From: Desulfosarcina widdelii
Lineage (GTDB): Bacteria > Desulfobacterota > Desulfobacteria > Desulfobacterales > Desulfosarcinaceae
Assembly: GCF_009688965.1 (NCBI RefSeq)
Contig: NZ_AP021875.1
Location: 2,790,001 to 2,854,000, forward strand
DNA length: 64,000 bases
Reading direction: 5' to 3'
Below, in pieces: positions 36,395-44,581 of this stretch (its first letter is position 1; the number at the start of each line of letters is the position of its first letter). A model generated the notes under the pieces. The model saw only the letters and a program-made list of their open reading frames with translations. It did no database searches and had not been told where the DNA came from. The translations under genes and the position numbers were made by a program.

Positions 36395-37642
36395 ATGAAC
36401 GAAGGACAGATGAAGATCGGGATCAACGGACTCGGACGCATCGGCAAACTGACCCTTTGGCATCATGTGGGGCGGCGTTACTTCAATGAAATCGTCGTCA
36501 ATACCGGCCGTCAGGCAGGCACAGGAATGGCGGACATTGCCCACTACCTCGAACGGGACTCCACCTATGGATCCCTGCACACCTTTCTGCACGGCTATCA
36601 GGCCAAACCGGTGATCACCGATGTGGACGAAGCTGAGGGAACCATGGTCATCGACGACATCCCCGTTCGACTGCTGCGAAGCAGTCGAATGCCGATTGAA
36701 ATCGACTGGAAGGCCCACGGGGTGCGGTTGGTCATCGACACCACCGGCCAGTTTTTGGATCCCACCTTGCCTGCCGATCATCCCAAGGGAGCGGTCCGGG
36801 GTCACCTGGAGGCGGGAGCCGAAAAAGTGATTGTTTCCGCACCCTTTAAAATCAAGGAAGAAGGCGCTGCCATGCCCGAAGATGCCGTTACCACGGTCAT
36901 GGGGATCAACGCCAACGAATACGACCCACGGCGCCACCGAATCGTCTCCAACGCCTCATGCACGACGACCTGCCTGGCGCACATGATGAAACCGTTAATC
37001 AACGCTTTCGGCGCCAAGCGGATCCTGTCGGCCTCCATGGCCACGATCCACGCCGCCACCGGCTCCCAGCAGGTACTGGATCGCCTGCCCAAAACCGGAA
37101 AAACCGACCTGAGAAAAAACCGCTCGATCCTGAATAACATCATTCTCACGTCAACCGGTGCAGCCAAAGCCCTGAGGCTGGTGATTCCCGAAATGGAGCA
37201 GATCGGGTTCATCGCCGAATCGGTGCGGGTGCCGACCAGCTCCGGGTCACTGATCATCCTGGTGCTTGGTATCCAGGAAAATCCCCTGGAAGAACCGATC
37301 CGGCGCGAAGCGATCAACGAAGTTTACGAGCATGCCGCCGAATTGGATCCCAACGGGTATCTGCAATTTACTCGCAAGCAGAATGTCTCCGGCGATATCC
37401 TCGGCGCGCCCCAGGCCGCCGCCGTGATCGAGGGGCATGAAACCCATACCCGTACAGCGGATTTGAGCCTGGATCTGGCCAACGTTCCCGGTTTTTCTCA
37501 AGAAATTTTGGGCAGCCTTCCGGATACCGTGGTCCGCGCACCGGTCACCCAGGCCGTCATTTACGGTTGGTACGACAACGAAATGGGCAGTTACGTGAAT
37601 ATGCTCGGCGACCGAACGGTAACCATGGCCGAAAACATGTGA
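36395..37642 (+). CDS. Enlarged glyceraldehyde-3-phosphate dehydrogenase-like protein
   Basis: 415 residues against about 335 for usual GAPDH. The NAD-binding start (KIGINGLGRIGKLTLW) and the catalytic Cys in SNASCTTTCLAH (C189) are present, with the paired His in ATIHAATGS (H219). The C-terminal WYDNEMGSYVNML is standard. Extra residues lie in insertions between strands of both domains. It may act on glyceraldehyde-3-phosphate or a related aldehyde. Its position 52 bp after the dikinase suggests one operon linked to lower glycolysis/gluconeogenesis. GGAG lies 8 bases before the ATG. Confidence 0.85.
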   Translation: MNEGQMKIGINGLGRIGKLTLWHHVGRRYFNEIVVNTGRQAGTGMADIAHYLERDSTYGSLHTFLHGYQAKPVITDVDEAEGTMVIDDIPVRLLRSSRMPIEIDWKAHGVRLVIDTTGQFLDPTLPADHPKGAVRGHLEAGAEKVIVSAPFKIKEEGAAMPEDAVTTVMGINANEYDPRRHRIVSNASCTTTCLAHMMKPLINAFGAKRILSASMATIHAATGSQQVLDRLPKTGKTDLRKNRSILNNIILTSTGAAKALRLVIPEMEQIGFIAESVRVPTSSGSLIILVLGIQENPLEEPIRREAINEVYEHAAELDPNGYLQFTRKQNVSGDILGAPQAAAVIEGHETHTRTADLSLDLANVPGFSQEILGSLPDTVVRAPVTQAVIYGWYDNEMGSYVNMLGDRTVTMAENM

Positions 37643-37644
37643 GA

Positions 37645-37690
37645 TGAAGCGTAGCGCAGATATCGGTTTTTTACGAGTCCGTCAATCTTA
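37645..37690. repeat. Partial copy of palindromic repeat family 2
   Basis: GAAGCGTAGCGCAGATATCGG followed by TTTTTTACGAGTC and GTCAATC matches one end of the family-2 repeat at 43439-43572 (in reverse complement). Only one arm is kept. It directly follows the GAPDH-like gene. Confidence 0.5.
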
Positions 37691-37801
37691 GGCCTTGACG
37701 ACGACACAGCCGGGAACCTATATTATTTTTTATTTGAACCCCAACAGTGCGTTTTGAGTTTCGAATCAGTTGAATCGGTGCGCTTAAGAAAAGGCCATCC
37801 A

Positions 37802-37987
37802 ATGGGCGAAAAACCTGAATCGAAAATTGATGAATGCATCTGTGCAGACATCCCCAAAGCGTTATATGAGCGCGTCGAAGACTATTGCAAATCCAAAGGA
37901 CTATCCCCCAGCGAATTCATTTTAGATGCGGTCAGCGAAAAATTATTCTCTATCCACCGGGAACGACGGAAAAAACCAAGGTTGTAA
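37802..37987 (+). CDS. Small ribbon-helix-helix protein
   Basis: 61 residues. The core reads CADIPKALYERVEDYCKSKGLSPSEFILDAVSEKL (strand, helix, turn, helix), the pattern of Arc/CopG-type proteins that dimerise and bind DNA. The tail is strongly basic (RERRKKPRL). The ATG at 37802 is preferred over an upstream TTG at 37754. The gene is isolated; no toxin gene is adjacent, so an antitoxin role is not supported. Confidence 0.6.
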   Translation: MGEKPESKIDECICADIPKALYERVEDYCKSKGLSPSEFILDAVSEKLFSIHRERRKKPRL

Positions 37988-38063
37988 CCGATAGGCCTGT
38001 CGTCCGGATGGTTGATGGCCCTTTCATGGGTTCACATGATTTAAAAATTTCCGATTGCCGAAC

Positions 38064-38771
38064 ATGCCCCTGTATTCCTCCGAGGCCCCTCTAAAAGCCA
38101 TCGTGGTAAGCCTTTTTTTGATCCTGATGCTGGCAGGTTGTGCAAGCATGCAGTTGAATCGGTTCCAGGCGCATGCCGACCGGAACGACTACCAGTGGAT
38201 CGCCGACCAGCAGGTTACCTGTCGGCAGGCATCGGAAAGCTGCGGCTGGCTTCACCTGCTCAAAGGCGATGCCTGCCTGCGACTAGCCGGGGCCGCAGGT
38301 GCGTCAGCGAATCGTTACGCCTGCGCCGCTGACGAACTGGCCATGGGATTGACCCTGACCCCCTCCTGGTCCGATCCGGCCGAACGACAGCGGTTTCAGG
38401 AAAAACTCTGCGAAGCCATGCTACGCCTGCAGGATTTGCAATCCGGCGAGACTGCCGAAAAAACCCTGGCCCGGCTTAAGGACGCCGCAGAAGCTCTCTA
38501 CCGACTGGCCCCGGGAAGCCTGTCGGCGGTCTATTACCTGGCCAGTGTGCGCCTGCTGCAGGTGCAGCCTGATCTGCTTGACCTGAATGCCGCCCGACGG
38601 GTGCCGGTATGCCACCGGCTCAAACGCACCCTGAACAAGGTCCTTTCGACGATGGAATCCGCCAGGCAGTCGGATTCACGGCAATGGGAACGCTACGCGC
38701 AGAACTACCAGCGCCTCGCCTTTGATCTGGGCAGCGCCGTTCGCATGGCCGAATGCTACAAGATGCAATGA
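38064..38771 (+). CDS. Lipoprotein of unknown function with helical repeats
   Basis: 235 residues. A signal peptide ends in the lipobox LMLAGC (LILMLAGCAS). The mature part is helical and rich in Ala, Leu and Cys, resembling TPR-type arrays (for example ALYRLAPGSLSAVYYLASVRLLQ). Six cysteines in the mature part may form disulfides. No family is recognised. The start is set at the ATG 38064; a TTG at 38055 is possible. No strong ribosome site was seen. Confidence 0.65.
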   Translation: MPLYSSEAPLKAIVVSLFLILMLAGCASMQLNRFQAHADRNDYQWIADQQVTCRQASESCGWLHLLKGDACLRLAGAAGASANRYACAADELAMGLTLTPSWSDPAERQRFQEKLCEAMLRLQDLQSGETAEKTLARLKDAAEALYRLAPGSLSAVYYLASVRLLQVQPDLLDLNAARRVPVCHRLKRTLNKVLSTMESARQSDSRQWERYAQNYQRLAFDLGSAVRMAECYKMQ

Positions 38772-38821
38772 TGCAACGGCAGCTTCATGTCGCTATTCCC
38801 AATACACCTTTATGGATTCTC

Positions 38822-39631
38822 CTATCCCGATTCGATTTTCAGACGGGTATGGATATCGGCGGCACCGGCCGCGTGGATGGCATCCACAAAGGCCACGTAA
38901 AAGCTGCCCGGCCGGTCGCTGACTTCATGGGCCAGCTCCCCGCACAACCCGTAAAAACCGTAAGCCGCCGCGACAGCGTTGAAAAGATCCTCTCCGGCCA
39001 CGGAACAAAAAGCGCCGGTGACTGCGGAAAGGCCGCAGCCTAGCCCGGTCACCCGGGTCATCAGGGGGACCCCGTTGGCCACCCGCAGCACCCGGTCGCC
39101 ATCGGCAACCAGATCTTTTTCCCCGGAAATGGAAACGATGCAGCCATATTTCCGGGCGAGGGCACCGGCAGCGGTCACGATCTCGTCGGAAAACGACAGG
39201 GAAGAATCCACGCCTTTGGTCCGGACATCGTCCACGGCCAGGGAAAGCACTTCCGAGGCATTGCCCCGGATAACGGAAACCGAAGTTTTCCGAAGAATGG
39301 TTTCGGCAACCTTGCTGCGGTAGGCCGTGGCGCCGGCGCCCACCGGATCGAGGATGACCGGGATGCCGCGTTCGTTGGCGGCCTCGGCGGCCAGCAGCAT
39401 GGCCTCGATCCACTTTTCCTCCAGCGTCCCGATGTTGAGCACCAGGGCGCCGGCCATGGCGGCCATTTCCTTAACTTCCCGGCGGCTGTGGGCCATAACC
39501 GGCGAGGCGCCCAACGCCAGCAAAATGTTGGCCGAGGAATTCATCACCACGAAGTTGGTGATGTTGTGCACCAGGGGTGCATTCGTTCTGATCTTGCCGA
39601 GCAGTTCGGCAGCAGTCTCTTTTAGATCCAT
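38822..39631 (-). CDS. thiM: Hydroxyethylthiazole kinase
   Basis: 269 residues, the usual size. Motifs fit ThiM: PLVHNITNFVVMNSSANILLA-like opening (LVHNITNFVVMN), the VILDPVGAGAT loop near residue 95, the phosphate-binding VTGLGCGLSAVTGAF near residue 190 with the catalytic Cys region. It phosphorylates 4-methyl-5-hydroxyethylthiazole for thiamine salvage. It lies 40 bp after the exported SOD gene on the same strand, which is an odd pairing. No thiE or thiD is adjacent and there is no room for a TPP riboswitch directly in front. Confidence 0.92.
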   Translation of the reverse strand: MDLKETAAELLGKIRTNAPLVHNITNFVVMNSSANILLALGASPVMAHSRREVKEMAAMAGALVLNIGTLEEKWIEAMLLAAEAANERGIPVILDPVGAGATAYRSKVAETILRKTSVSVIRGNASEVLSLAVDDVRTKGVDSSLSFSDEIVTAAGALARKYGCIVSISGEKDLVADGDRVLRVANGVPLMTRVTGLGCGLSAVTGAFCSVAGEDLFNAVAAAYGFYGLCGELAHEVSDRPGSFYVAFVDAIHAAGAADIHTRLKIESG

Positions 39632-39671
39632 ATCGTGTTCATCTTTCGAGCAGGCAGGTTCCGAATCCCCA

Positions 39672-40418
39672 TCAACCGTTTTCGGCGGCAGGCTCCTTGG
39701 CCGGCTTCGCCAACTCCAACTGAGCGGCCACAAAATCCCAATTGGCCAAATTCTCCAGTACCGCGGTGACGAAAGCCAGCCTGCGATTCTGGTAATCCAG
39801 ATAGTAGGCGTGCTCCCAGAGATCCACCGTAAACAGTGGGACCAGGCCATGGGCCAGGGGCGTGTCGGCGTTGGCGCTCGACACCACGGCAAGACGCCCC
39901 TCCTCCAGCACCAACCAGGCCCATCCACTGCCGAACCGATCTACGGCCGCTGTAAGAAACACTTTTTTGAAATTGGCAAAACTGCCGAATTCGGCGGCGA
40001 TCATCTCCGCCAGAACACCCTCCGGTTCACCGCCGCCACCCGGCTTCAGACACTTGAAGAAAAAGGCATGGTTCCAGGCCTGGGCGGCGTTGTTGAAAAC
40101 AGCCGCCTGGGAAGCATCGCCGGCGGTGGATTGGATCACCTCTTCGGGGCTCTTTCCTCCGAAAGATCCCTTTAGCGTCAGTTGATTGGCTTTCTTCACA
40201 TAACCGGCGTAGTGCTTGTCGTAATGAAATCCCATGGTCTCGGCGCTGATGGTGGGAGCCAGCGCGTCTTTGGCATAGGGCAGCGGCTGCTTGACGAAGA
40301 CCGCCGAACCGCCCTTGGACCCGCACTGCAGGAGAAAAGGCGCGCCGACAGCACAGGCCGCGAGAATCGACGAACGCAGGAACTGACGTCTGTTGATAGA
40401 GGAAAACGGGGTTGCCAT
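39672..40418 (-). CDS. Tat-exported Fe/Mn superoxide dismutase
   Basis: 248 residues. The N-terminus has a twin-arginine signal (INRRQFLRSSILAACAVGAPFLL). The mature part is an Fe/Mn SOD: MGFHYDKHYAGYV, the helix with NNAAQAWNHAFFF, FGSGWAWLV, and DLWEHAYYLDYQ hold the three His and one Asp metal ligands. It removes superoxide in the periplasm. AGGAGA precedes the ATG at 40418. A second, leaderless SOD is encoded at 56310. Which metal it uses cannot be read safely. Confidence 0.92.
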   Translation of the reverse strand: MATPFSSINRRQFLRSSILAACAVGAPFLLQCGSKGGSAVFVKQPLPYAKDALAPTISAETMGFHYDKHYAGYVKKANQLTLKGSFGGKSPEEVIQSTAGDASQAAVFNNAAQAWNHAFFFKCLKPGGGGEPEGVLAEMIAAEFGSFANFKKVFLTAAVDRFGSGWAWLVLEEGRLAVVSSANADTPLAHGLVPLFTVDLWEHAYYLDYQNRRLAFVTAVLENLANWDFVAAQLELAKPAKEPAAENG

Positions 40419-40512
40419 GGTTGGTCTCCTTCTTCTTGTTTGCAAATTGAATATTTTTTCGATTGTCGGAACCGTTCATTGAAACTACATTCAGGCCGAC
40501 AATCGGTATTTC

Positions 40513-40998
40513 TCACCGGCCACTGCGCAAGCTTTCGTATAAAACGATGCCGGCTGCCGTGGAGAGGTTCAGGGAACGGATCTCGCCGTTGATGGGAATC
40601 CGGTAGCGGGCATCGGGGTAGCGACCGAGGATCGCATCCGGAAGCCCTCCGGTTTCGGACCCGAACACCAGAAACATCCGCCGGCAGGTGGGCATCTCCC
40701 AGAAAATCCGGGTGCCGGATTTGGTGAGCAGAACCACTTCGGCATCCCGGGGATTCAGGGCTTGGCAAAATGCGTCGAAACTGTCCCAGACATCCGGGGA
40801 CACCCGCTCCCAGTAGTCCAAGCCGGCCCGCTTCACCTGGCGGCTGTCCAGGGAGAAACCCAGGGGTCGAATCAGGTGCAGCCGCGCTCCGGCCCCCAGA
40901 CAGGTGCGGCCGATATTGCCGGTATTCCAGTGAATTTCCGGGGCCACCAGCACCACATGGCGCTCTAGTTCAGAACCGCCAATCATGTTTTCGATCAT
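40513..40998 (-). CDS. trmL: tRNA (cytidine/uridine-34 2'-O)-methyltransferase
   Basis: 161 residues, the short SPOUT form. Motifs: VVLVAPEIHWNTGNIGRTCLGAGARLHLI at the N-terminus (PxIxxNTGNIxR), LVFGSETGGLP in the knot region, and IPINGEIRSLNLSTAAGIVLYE at the end. TrmL methylates the wobble base of tRNA-Leu isoacceptors. ATGs at 40998 and 40986 and a GTG at 41001 are all in frame; 40998 is used. It lies directly upstream of the exported SOD with about 95 bp between. Confidence 0.9.
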   Translation of the reverse strand: MIENMIGGSELERHVVLVAPEIHWNTGNIGRTCLGAGARLHLIRPLGFSLDSRQVKRAGLDYWERVSPDVWDSFDAFCQALNPRDAEVVLLTKSGTRIFWEMPTCRRMFLVFGSETGGLPDAILGRYPDARYRIPINGEIRSLNLSTAAGIVLYESLRSGR

Positions 40999-41094
40999 CA
41001 CAACCGCAATTCTCTATCTCCGTAATGTCCTTCCATAAATGTCAGATTGCGGTTCAGCAATAAATACAGAAACCGAGAATCCGCATCATCTCAG

Positions 41095-41217
41095 GCGAAT
41101 CTGCAGCAAGCCCGAGATCAAGGCTTGCGAGTCCTGAGGAAGGAGGCTGTATTGATCATACGCCGCAGTGACGAAGGACGAAGCGTAACGTAGATATCGG
41201 GCTTGCTGCGGATTCGT
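41095..41217. repeat. Palindromic intergenic repeat family 2, copy A
   Basis: Perfect 13-bp inverted arms: GCAGCAAGCCCGA (41103-41115) and TCGGGCTTGCTGC (41197-41209), extended by imperfect pairing on both sides. The interior holds GATCAAGGCTTGCGA and TACGCCGC-GTGACGAAGGA, both shared with copy B. It ends 3 bp before the stop of the M48 protease gene. Confidence 0.7.
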
Positions 41218-41219
41218 CG

Positions 41220-42557
41220 TTATTTGATGTAGCCCCACTCCTTTAGCCGCTTATACGCATACTGCGCCTGATTGCCCTGCTGCACCTGCTGCAGATAGGA
41301 ATTGTAAGCCCGGGCAGACTGCTGAACCCGCTCCATGCCTTCCAGCGACAATCCCTGGAAAAAAATCGTATTGGGGTTGCCCGGCAGGTGCTGCTCATAA
41401 GCACTGAAATCCTGGTAGGCGGCTTCGTACTGCTTGTTGCGGATCTTGGTAATCCCGCTGATATGGTAGGCTTGGGCCTCTTCGGGGTACACCTGTTTGG
41501 CCCGCTCCACGTAGCGCTCGGCTTCCGCATTCTTTTTCTGCATCAACTGACACTTGGCCATAAGCAGCAGTCCCACATAATCGTCAGGCGCTTGGGCCAG
41601 GGCCTCCTTGAACAGGCTTTCGGCCTGACTGTACGCCTCCTTGCCCATGGCTGTCTCCCCATCCTGCATTTTTTTAATGGCACCCTTCATTTTTCTCAGG
41701 CCGGCGGTATTGTCCATGTAGCGTTCCCGGTTAAGCGGCTGGCCGTTGTAGCGCTGGTAGTCGTTGGTGGCCTGATTGACCGCCGTACGATAGCGTTCTG
41801 CAGACATGGGGTGGGTGGCGAAAAGAAGTTCCACCGAGCTGGTCTTGTGCTGGTTCATGTTGTTGAGCATCTCCATAAGCCCGACCATCCCTTGGGGGCC
41901 ATAGCCCGAACGGGCCATGTATTCCATGCCCAGGCTGTCGGCCTGGCGCTCGTTGTCGCGGCTGTAGGAAGCCAGCAGGGCGCCGGAGCCCAGTTGACCC
42001 AGTTGCCCGGCCAGGTTGCCGGCGGTAGAACCCACGGCCACGCTGGTGAGAATCGCCAGCCCCCCCACGGCCATGTTGGCCACCTGGGCTTTGGACATGA
42101 TTGCTGCAGTGTGGCGGGCGTTGACGTGGCCCAGTTCGTGGCCCAGCAGGGCGCCCAGTTCGGCCTCGTTTTCCAGGTCCAGAAGAATGCCCCGGGTACA
42201 GGCGATGCTACCGCCGGGAAAGGCGTAGGCATTGACGTAATTGGCGTTGACGCAGTGGAAATTGTAGGGCATCTGCGGGCGGTGGGTGTTGGGGGCCATG
42301 CGTTTGCCGGTGGCCTGGATATAATTCTCCAGCGATCGATCCTGGACGATGCCGTAATCGGACGAAAACTGGTGGGGCGCGTTTTTCCGATCGACGGCGA
42401 TCTCCTGCTCTTCGCTCATGATCATGAACTGGGACCTTCCCGTAACCGGATTGGTGGCACAACCCATAGCCAAACCGGTGGCCGCCATACCGGTCATGAC
42501 GAGAAATTCACGTCGACTCAGTCCGTTGATTGCCCTTCGATGACGATTCATATTCAC
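41220..42557 (-). CDS. BepA-like M48 metalloprotease with TPR domain
   Basis: 445 residues. A twin-arginine-like signal (LSRREFLVMTG) ends in a lipobox (LAMGC, C33). The zinc protease motif HELGH spans H140-H144, with the third-ligand region SYSRDNERQADSLGMEYM near residue 205. Residues about 300-440 are TPR repeats. BepA-type proteins degrade or fold outer-membrane proteins in the periplasm. The gene forms a single unit; repeat family 2 copy A follows it. Confidence 0.92.
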   Translation of the reverse strand: MNMNRHRRAINGLSRREFLVMTGMAATGLAMGCATNPVTGRSQFMIMSEEQEIAVDRKNAPHQFSSDYGIVQDRSLENYIQATGKRMAPNTHRPQMPYNFHCVNANYVNAYAFPGGSIACTRGILLDLENEAELGALLGHELGHVNARHTAAIMSKAQVANMAVGGLAILTSVAVGSTAGNLAGQLGQLGSGALLASYSRDNERQADSLGMEYMARSGYGPQGMVGLMEMLNNMNQHKTSSVELLFATHPMSAERYRTAVNQATNDYQRYNGQPLNRERYMDNTAGLRKMKGAIKKMQDGETAMGKEAYSQAESLFKEALAQAPDDYVGLLLMAKCQLMQKKNAEAERYVERAKQVYPEEAQAYHISGITKIRNKQYEAAYQDFSAYEQHLPGNPNTIFFQGLSLEGMERVQQSARAYNSYLQQVQQGNQAQYAYKRLKEWGYIK

Positions 42558-42647
42558 CTCATCGGGGAGTTGCTTGAAGCCCCTGTCAACTCGATATCGA
42601 TGAATCCGTAAAAAACGATGAAAGATGCTGTTTCCGGAGCGAAACGG

Positions 42648-42962
42648 TCAGGCTCTCTGGCCGCAATGTGGACAATACCGATACGAACGGTCAAACGACC
42701 GCCCGCAGGCCACACAAACCTTATCGGTCCCGGACGGTGGCACCGGGGGTGTCGGGGTCCGGAAACCATTGGCCGGCTGTCCGCAGTTGTCACAGAAAAG
42801 AAACGTTTCGCCCCGCTTGACCCGCAGCAGGGGAATAAAGAACAGGCTCAAATAATGGTCCACCCGGGTGGCATAGGCCCGGTTCATGCCGCAGGACGGG
42901 CAACGCTGCGGATTTTCGTCCACCCGCCTGGTTTTTGGTTGTATGCCGGCAATCAGAAACAT
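42648..42962 (-). CDS. Zinc-ribbon protein with four CxxC knuckles
   Basis: 104 residues. Four CxxC pairs: CPSCG near residue 22, CDNCG near 56, CVACG near 83 and CPHCG near 100. They form two zinc ribbons. The first part (MFLIAGIQPKTRRVDENPQRCPSCG, in family terms) fits the short zinc-ribbon proteins with an aromatic segment (HYLSLFFIPLLRVKRGE) that may contact the membrane. The start at 42962 is chosen on this homology; no clear ribosome site was seen, and the frame remains open upstream through a repeat. Confidence 0.65.
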   Translation of the reverse strand: MFLIAGIQPKTRRVDENPQRCPSCGMNRAYATRVDHYLSLFFIPLLRVKRGETFLFCDNCGQPANGFRTPTPPVPPSGTDKVCVACGRSFDRSYRYCPHCGQRA

Positions 42963-43003
42963 GCAATCGGTTATGGAAACATTCCATACTCGGTATTCGT
43001 CTT

Positions 43004-43067
43004 GCGCAGGAGCCGCTTCCAATCGCGTTGGAACAGAGATGATCGCGGCTGGAAGTCTCTCCTGCGC
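43004..43067. repeat. Palindromic repeat family 4, copy 1
   Basis: GCGCAGGAG (43004-43012) and CTCCTGCGC (43059-43067) bound a 64-bp dyad that also pairs at CTTCCA/TGGAAG. The interior has GATCGCGGCTGG, similar to the element at 53117-53169. It lies upstream of the zinc-ribbon gene. Confidence 0.55.
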
Positions 43068-43194
43068 CATTTCTACCTTTTTGCCCATAGCTGCAAAAAC
43101 CGTCAGGTTCCTCTTGGCGGTTGCAAGCATGGGTTGTATTGTATAAAAAAAAGCTCCATAGTCAATATACAAAACATGGTATCAGGAGTCCCCA

Positions 43195-43434
43195 ATGGCC
43201 GACAACAACCTCGAAGTTGAAAAGATGCTCAAAGACCTGATCAAGGTTAACGCCGTTATCGCCACTGAACTGATTCAGTTGGTGGAGAACTCCAGTAGAC
43301 TGGTTCACGGCGGTGAGGTTCCCGAAACCTGTCGGGTCCAGCACCGGGCCTTGAGAGAGGAAATCGTCCAGATCGCCGAACGCTGGAACGAGGGCTGCGA
43401 AACGTTGCGGGACCACAATCTGGCCCATGATTGA
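43195..43434 (+). CDS. Small hypothetical helical protein
   Basis: 79 residues. Likely two long amphipathic helices (VEKMLKDLIKVNAVIATELIQLVENSSR and HRALREEIVQIAERWNEG, in pieces), acidic overall, with two Cys. No family is recognised. AGGAG lies 7 bases before the ATG, which supports it as a real gene. The stop is directly followed by repeat family 2 copy B. Confidence 0.6.
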   Translation: MADNNLEVEKMLKDLIKVNAVIATELIQLVENSSRLVHGGEVPETCRVQHRALREEIVQIAERWNEGCETLRDHNLAHD

Positions 43435-43438
43435 CCGA

Positions 43439-43575
43439 CTCGTAAAAAGGCCGATATCGGCGTTACGCTCCATCCTTCGTCACCGCGGCGTACGTCTGAG
43501 TACGCTGCCTCCGGCACCCGCGATTGCGGTATTCTCTGGATTCGCAAGCCTTGATCTCGGCCTTCTTACGGGCCC
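43439..43575. repeat. Palindromic intergenic repeat family 2, copy B
   Basis: Imperfect inverted arms: GTAAAAAGGCCGATATC at the left and the reverse complement of GTAAGAAGGCCGAGATC at the right. The interior contains TCGCAAGCCTTGATC (43542-43556) and TCCTTCGTCACCGCGGCGTA, the reverse complement of the copy A core. Orientation is opposite to copy A. Confidence 0.7.
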
Positions 43576-43660
43576 GTCCAGAATGTTATTTTTTACGATT
43601 CTATCATGATTAACAGTAAGCGATTATCTGTAAAGTTCAAATTAACCAAGGAGTCTACCC

Positions 43661-44506
43661 ATGATCATCGACTTCCACGTCCACACCTTCCCCGCTGACA
43701 TCCGCGACCACCGGGAGCGGTTTTTCGACGACGAACCCGAATTCAAACTGCTCTACGAATCCCCCAAATCCAAGCTGGTGTCCGCCGAGGATATCGTCGC
43801 CATGATGGACGAGCAGGGGGTGGATCTTTCGGTGGTGTTTGGCTTTCCCTGGCGTAAACCCGAGACCTGCCGGCTGAACAACGACTACGTCATCGATGCG
43901 GTCAGCCGCTATCCCGACCGCTTGCGAGGGATGTGTTGCGTGGATAGCCTCAACCCCGACGCGGCCGACGAAGTGCAACGCTGCCTGGACGCCGGGCTCA
44001 GCGGCGTAGGCGAACTGGCCTTTTACGGATGCGGCATCGACGGCGAATGCCAGCTCAGCCTGGACCCCATCATGGCCATGTGCCGGGAGCGCGACGTGCC
44101 GGTGCTGCTGCACACCAACGAGGAGGTCGGCCACCTCTACCCCGGCAAGACCCCCAACACCATGATCCAGATTTACGAAACCGTCTCGCGCTTTCCGGAC
44201 AACACCATCGTCCTGGCCCACTGGGGTGGCGGCATCTTTTTTTACAACCTGTTGAAAAAAGCGGTCAAGGAAACCCTCAAGAATGTCTGGTACGACACTG
44301 CCGCCTCGCCGTTTCTCTACGAAAGCCGCATCTACAGCTACGCCAGGGACCTGGTGGGCATCGACAAGGTCCTACTGGGCACGGACTATCCGCTGCTCAA
44401 ACCGGCCCGCTATTTCAAGGAGATGCATGAAGGCGGGTTGAATCGGGAGGAAATGGATGCGGTCTGCGGGCAGAATGCCGCTGGCCTGATAAAATTGCCG
44501 ATATAA
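43661..44506 (+). CDS. Amidohydrolase-2 family metal-dependent hydrolase
   Basis: 281 residues. The N-terminal metal motif is H6-V-H8 (IDFHVHTF). Further ligands are LLHTNEEVGH near residue 150, LAHWGGG near 190 and LGTDYPLL near 242, a typical TIM-barrel amidohydrolase_2 set. Members hydrolyse or decarboxylate small cyclic or aromatic acids. There are no catabolic neighbours, so the substrate is unknown. AAGGAG lies upstream of the ATG. Confidence 0.88.
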   Translation: MIIDFHVHTFPADIRDHRERFFDDEPEFKLLYESPKSKLVSAEDIVAMMDEQGVDLSVVFGFPWRKPETCRLNNDYVIDAVSRYPDRLRGMCCVDSLNPDAADEVQRCLDAGLSGVGELAFYGCGIDGECQLSLDPIMAMCRERDVPVLLHTNEEVGHLYPGKTPNTMIQIYETVSRFPDNTIVLAHWGGGIFFYNLLKKAVKETLKNVWYDTAASPFLYESRIYSYARDLVGIDKVLLGTDYPLLKPARYFKEMHEGGLNREEMDAVCGQNAAGLIKLPI

Positions 44507-44581
44507 ACCGCCCTTTCGATATCGACGGAGAAAGGCACAGCGGGAGGCGAACGAGATGCCCCCCCCGTTGCGCAGCATCGT

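Noticed and set aside
37802-38771. Toxin-antitoxin pair from the RHH protein and next gene
   Set aside because: The following gene encodes a 235-residue lipoprotein with a clear lipobox, not a toxin.
39632-39671. TPP riboswitch before thiM
   Set aside because: Only 40 bp separate the SOD stop from the thiM start, too short for the THI element, and no conserved CTGAGA core was seen.
39632-39928. N-terminal extension of ThiM by 99 residues
   Set aside because: It is a Trp/Arg-rich shadow of the SOD gene. ThiM begins normally at 39631.
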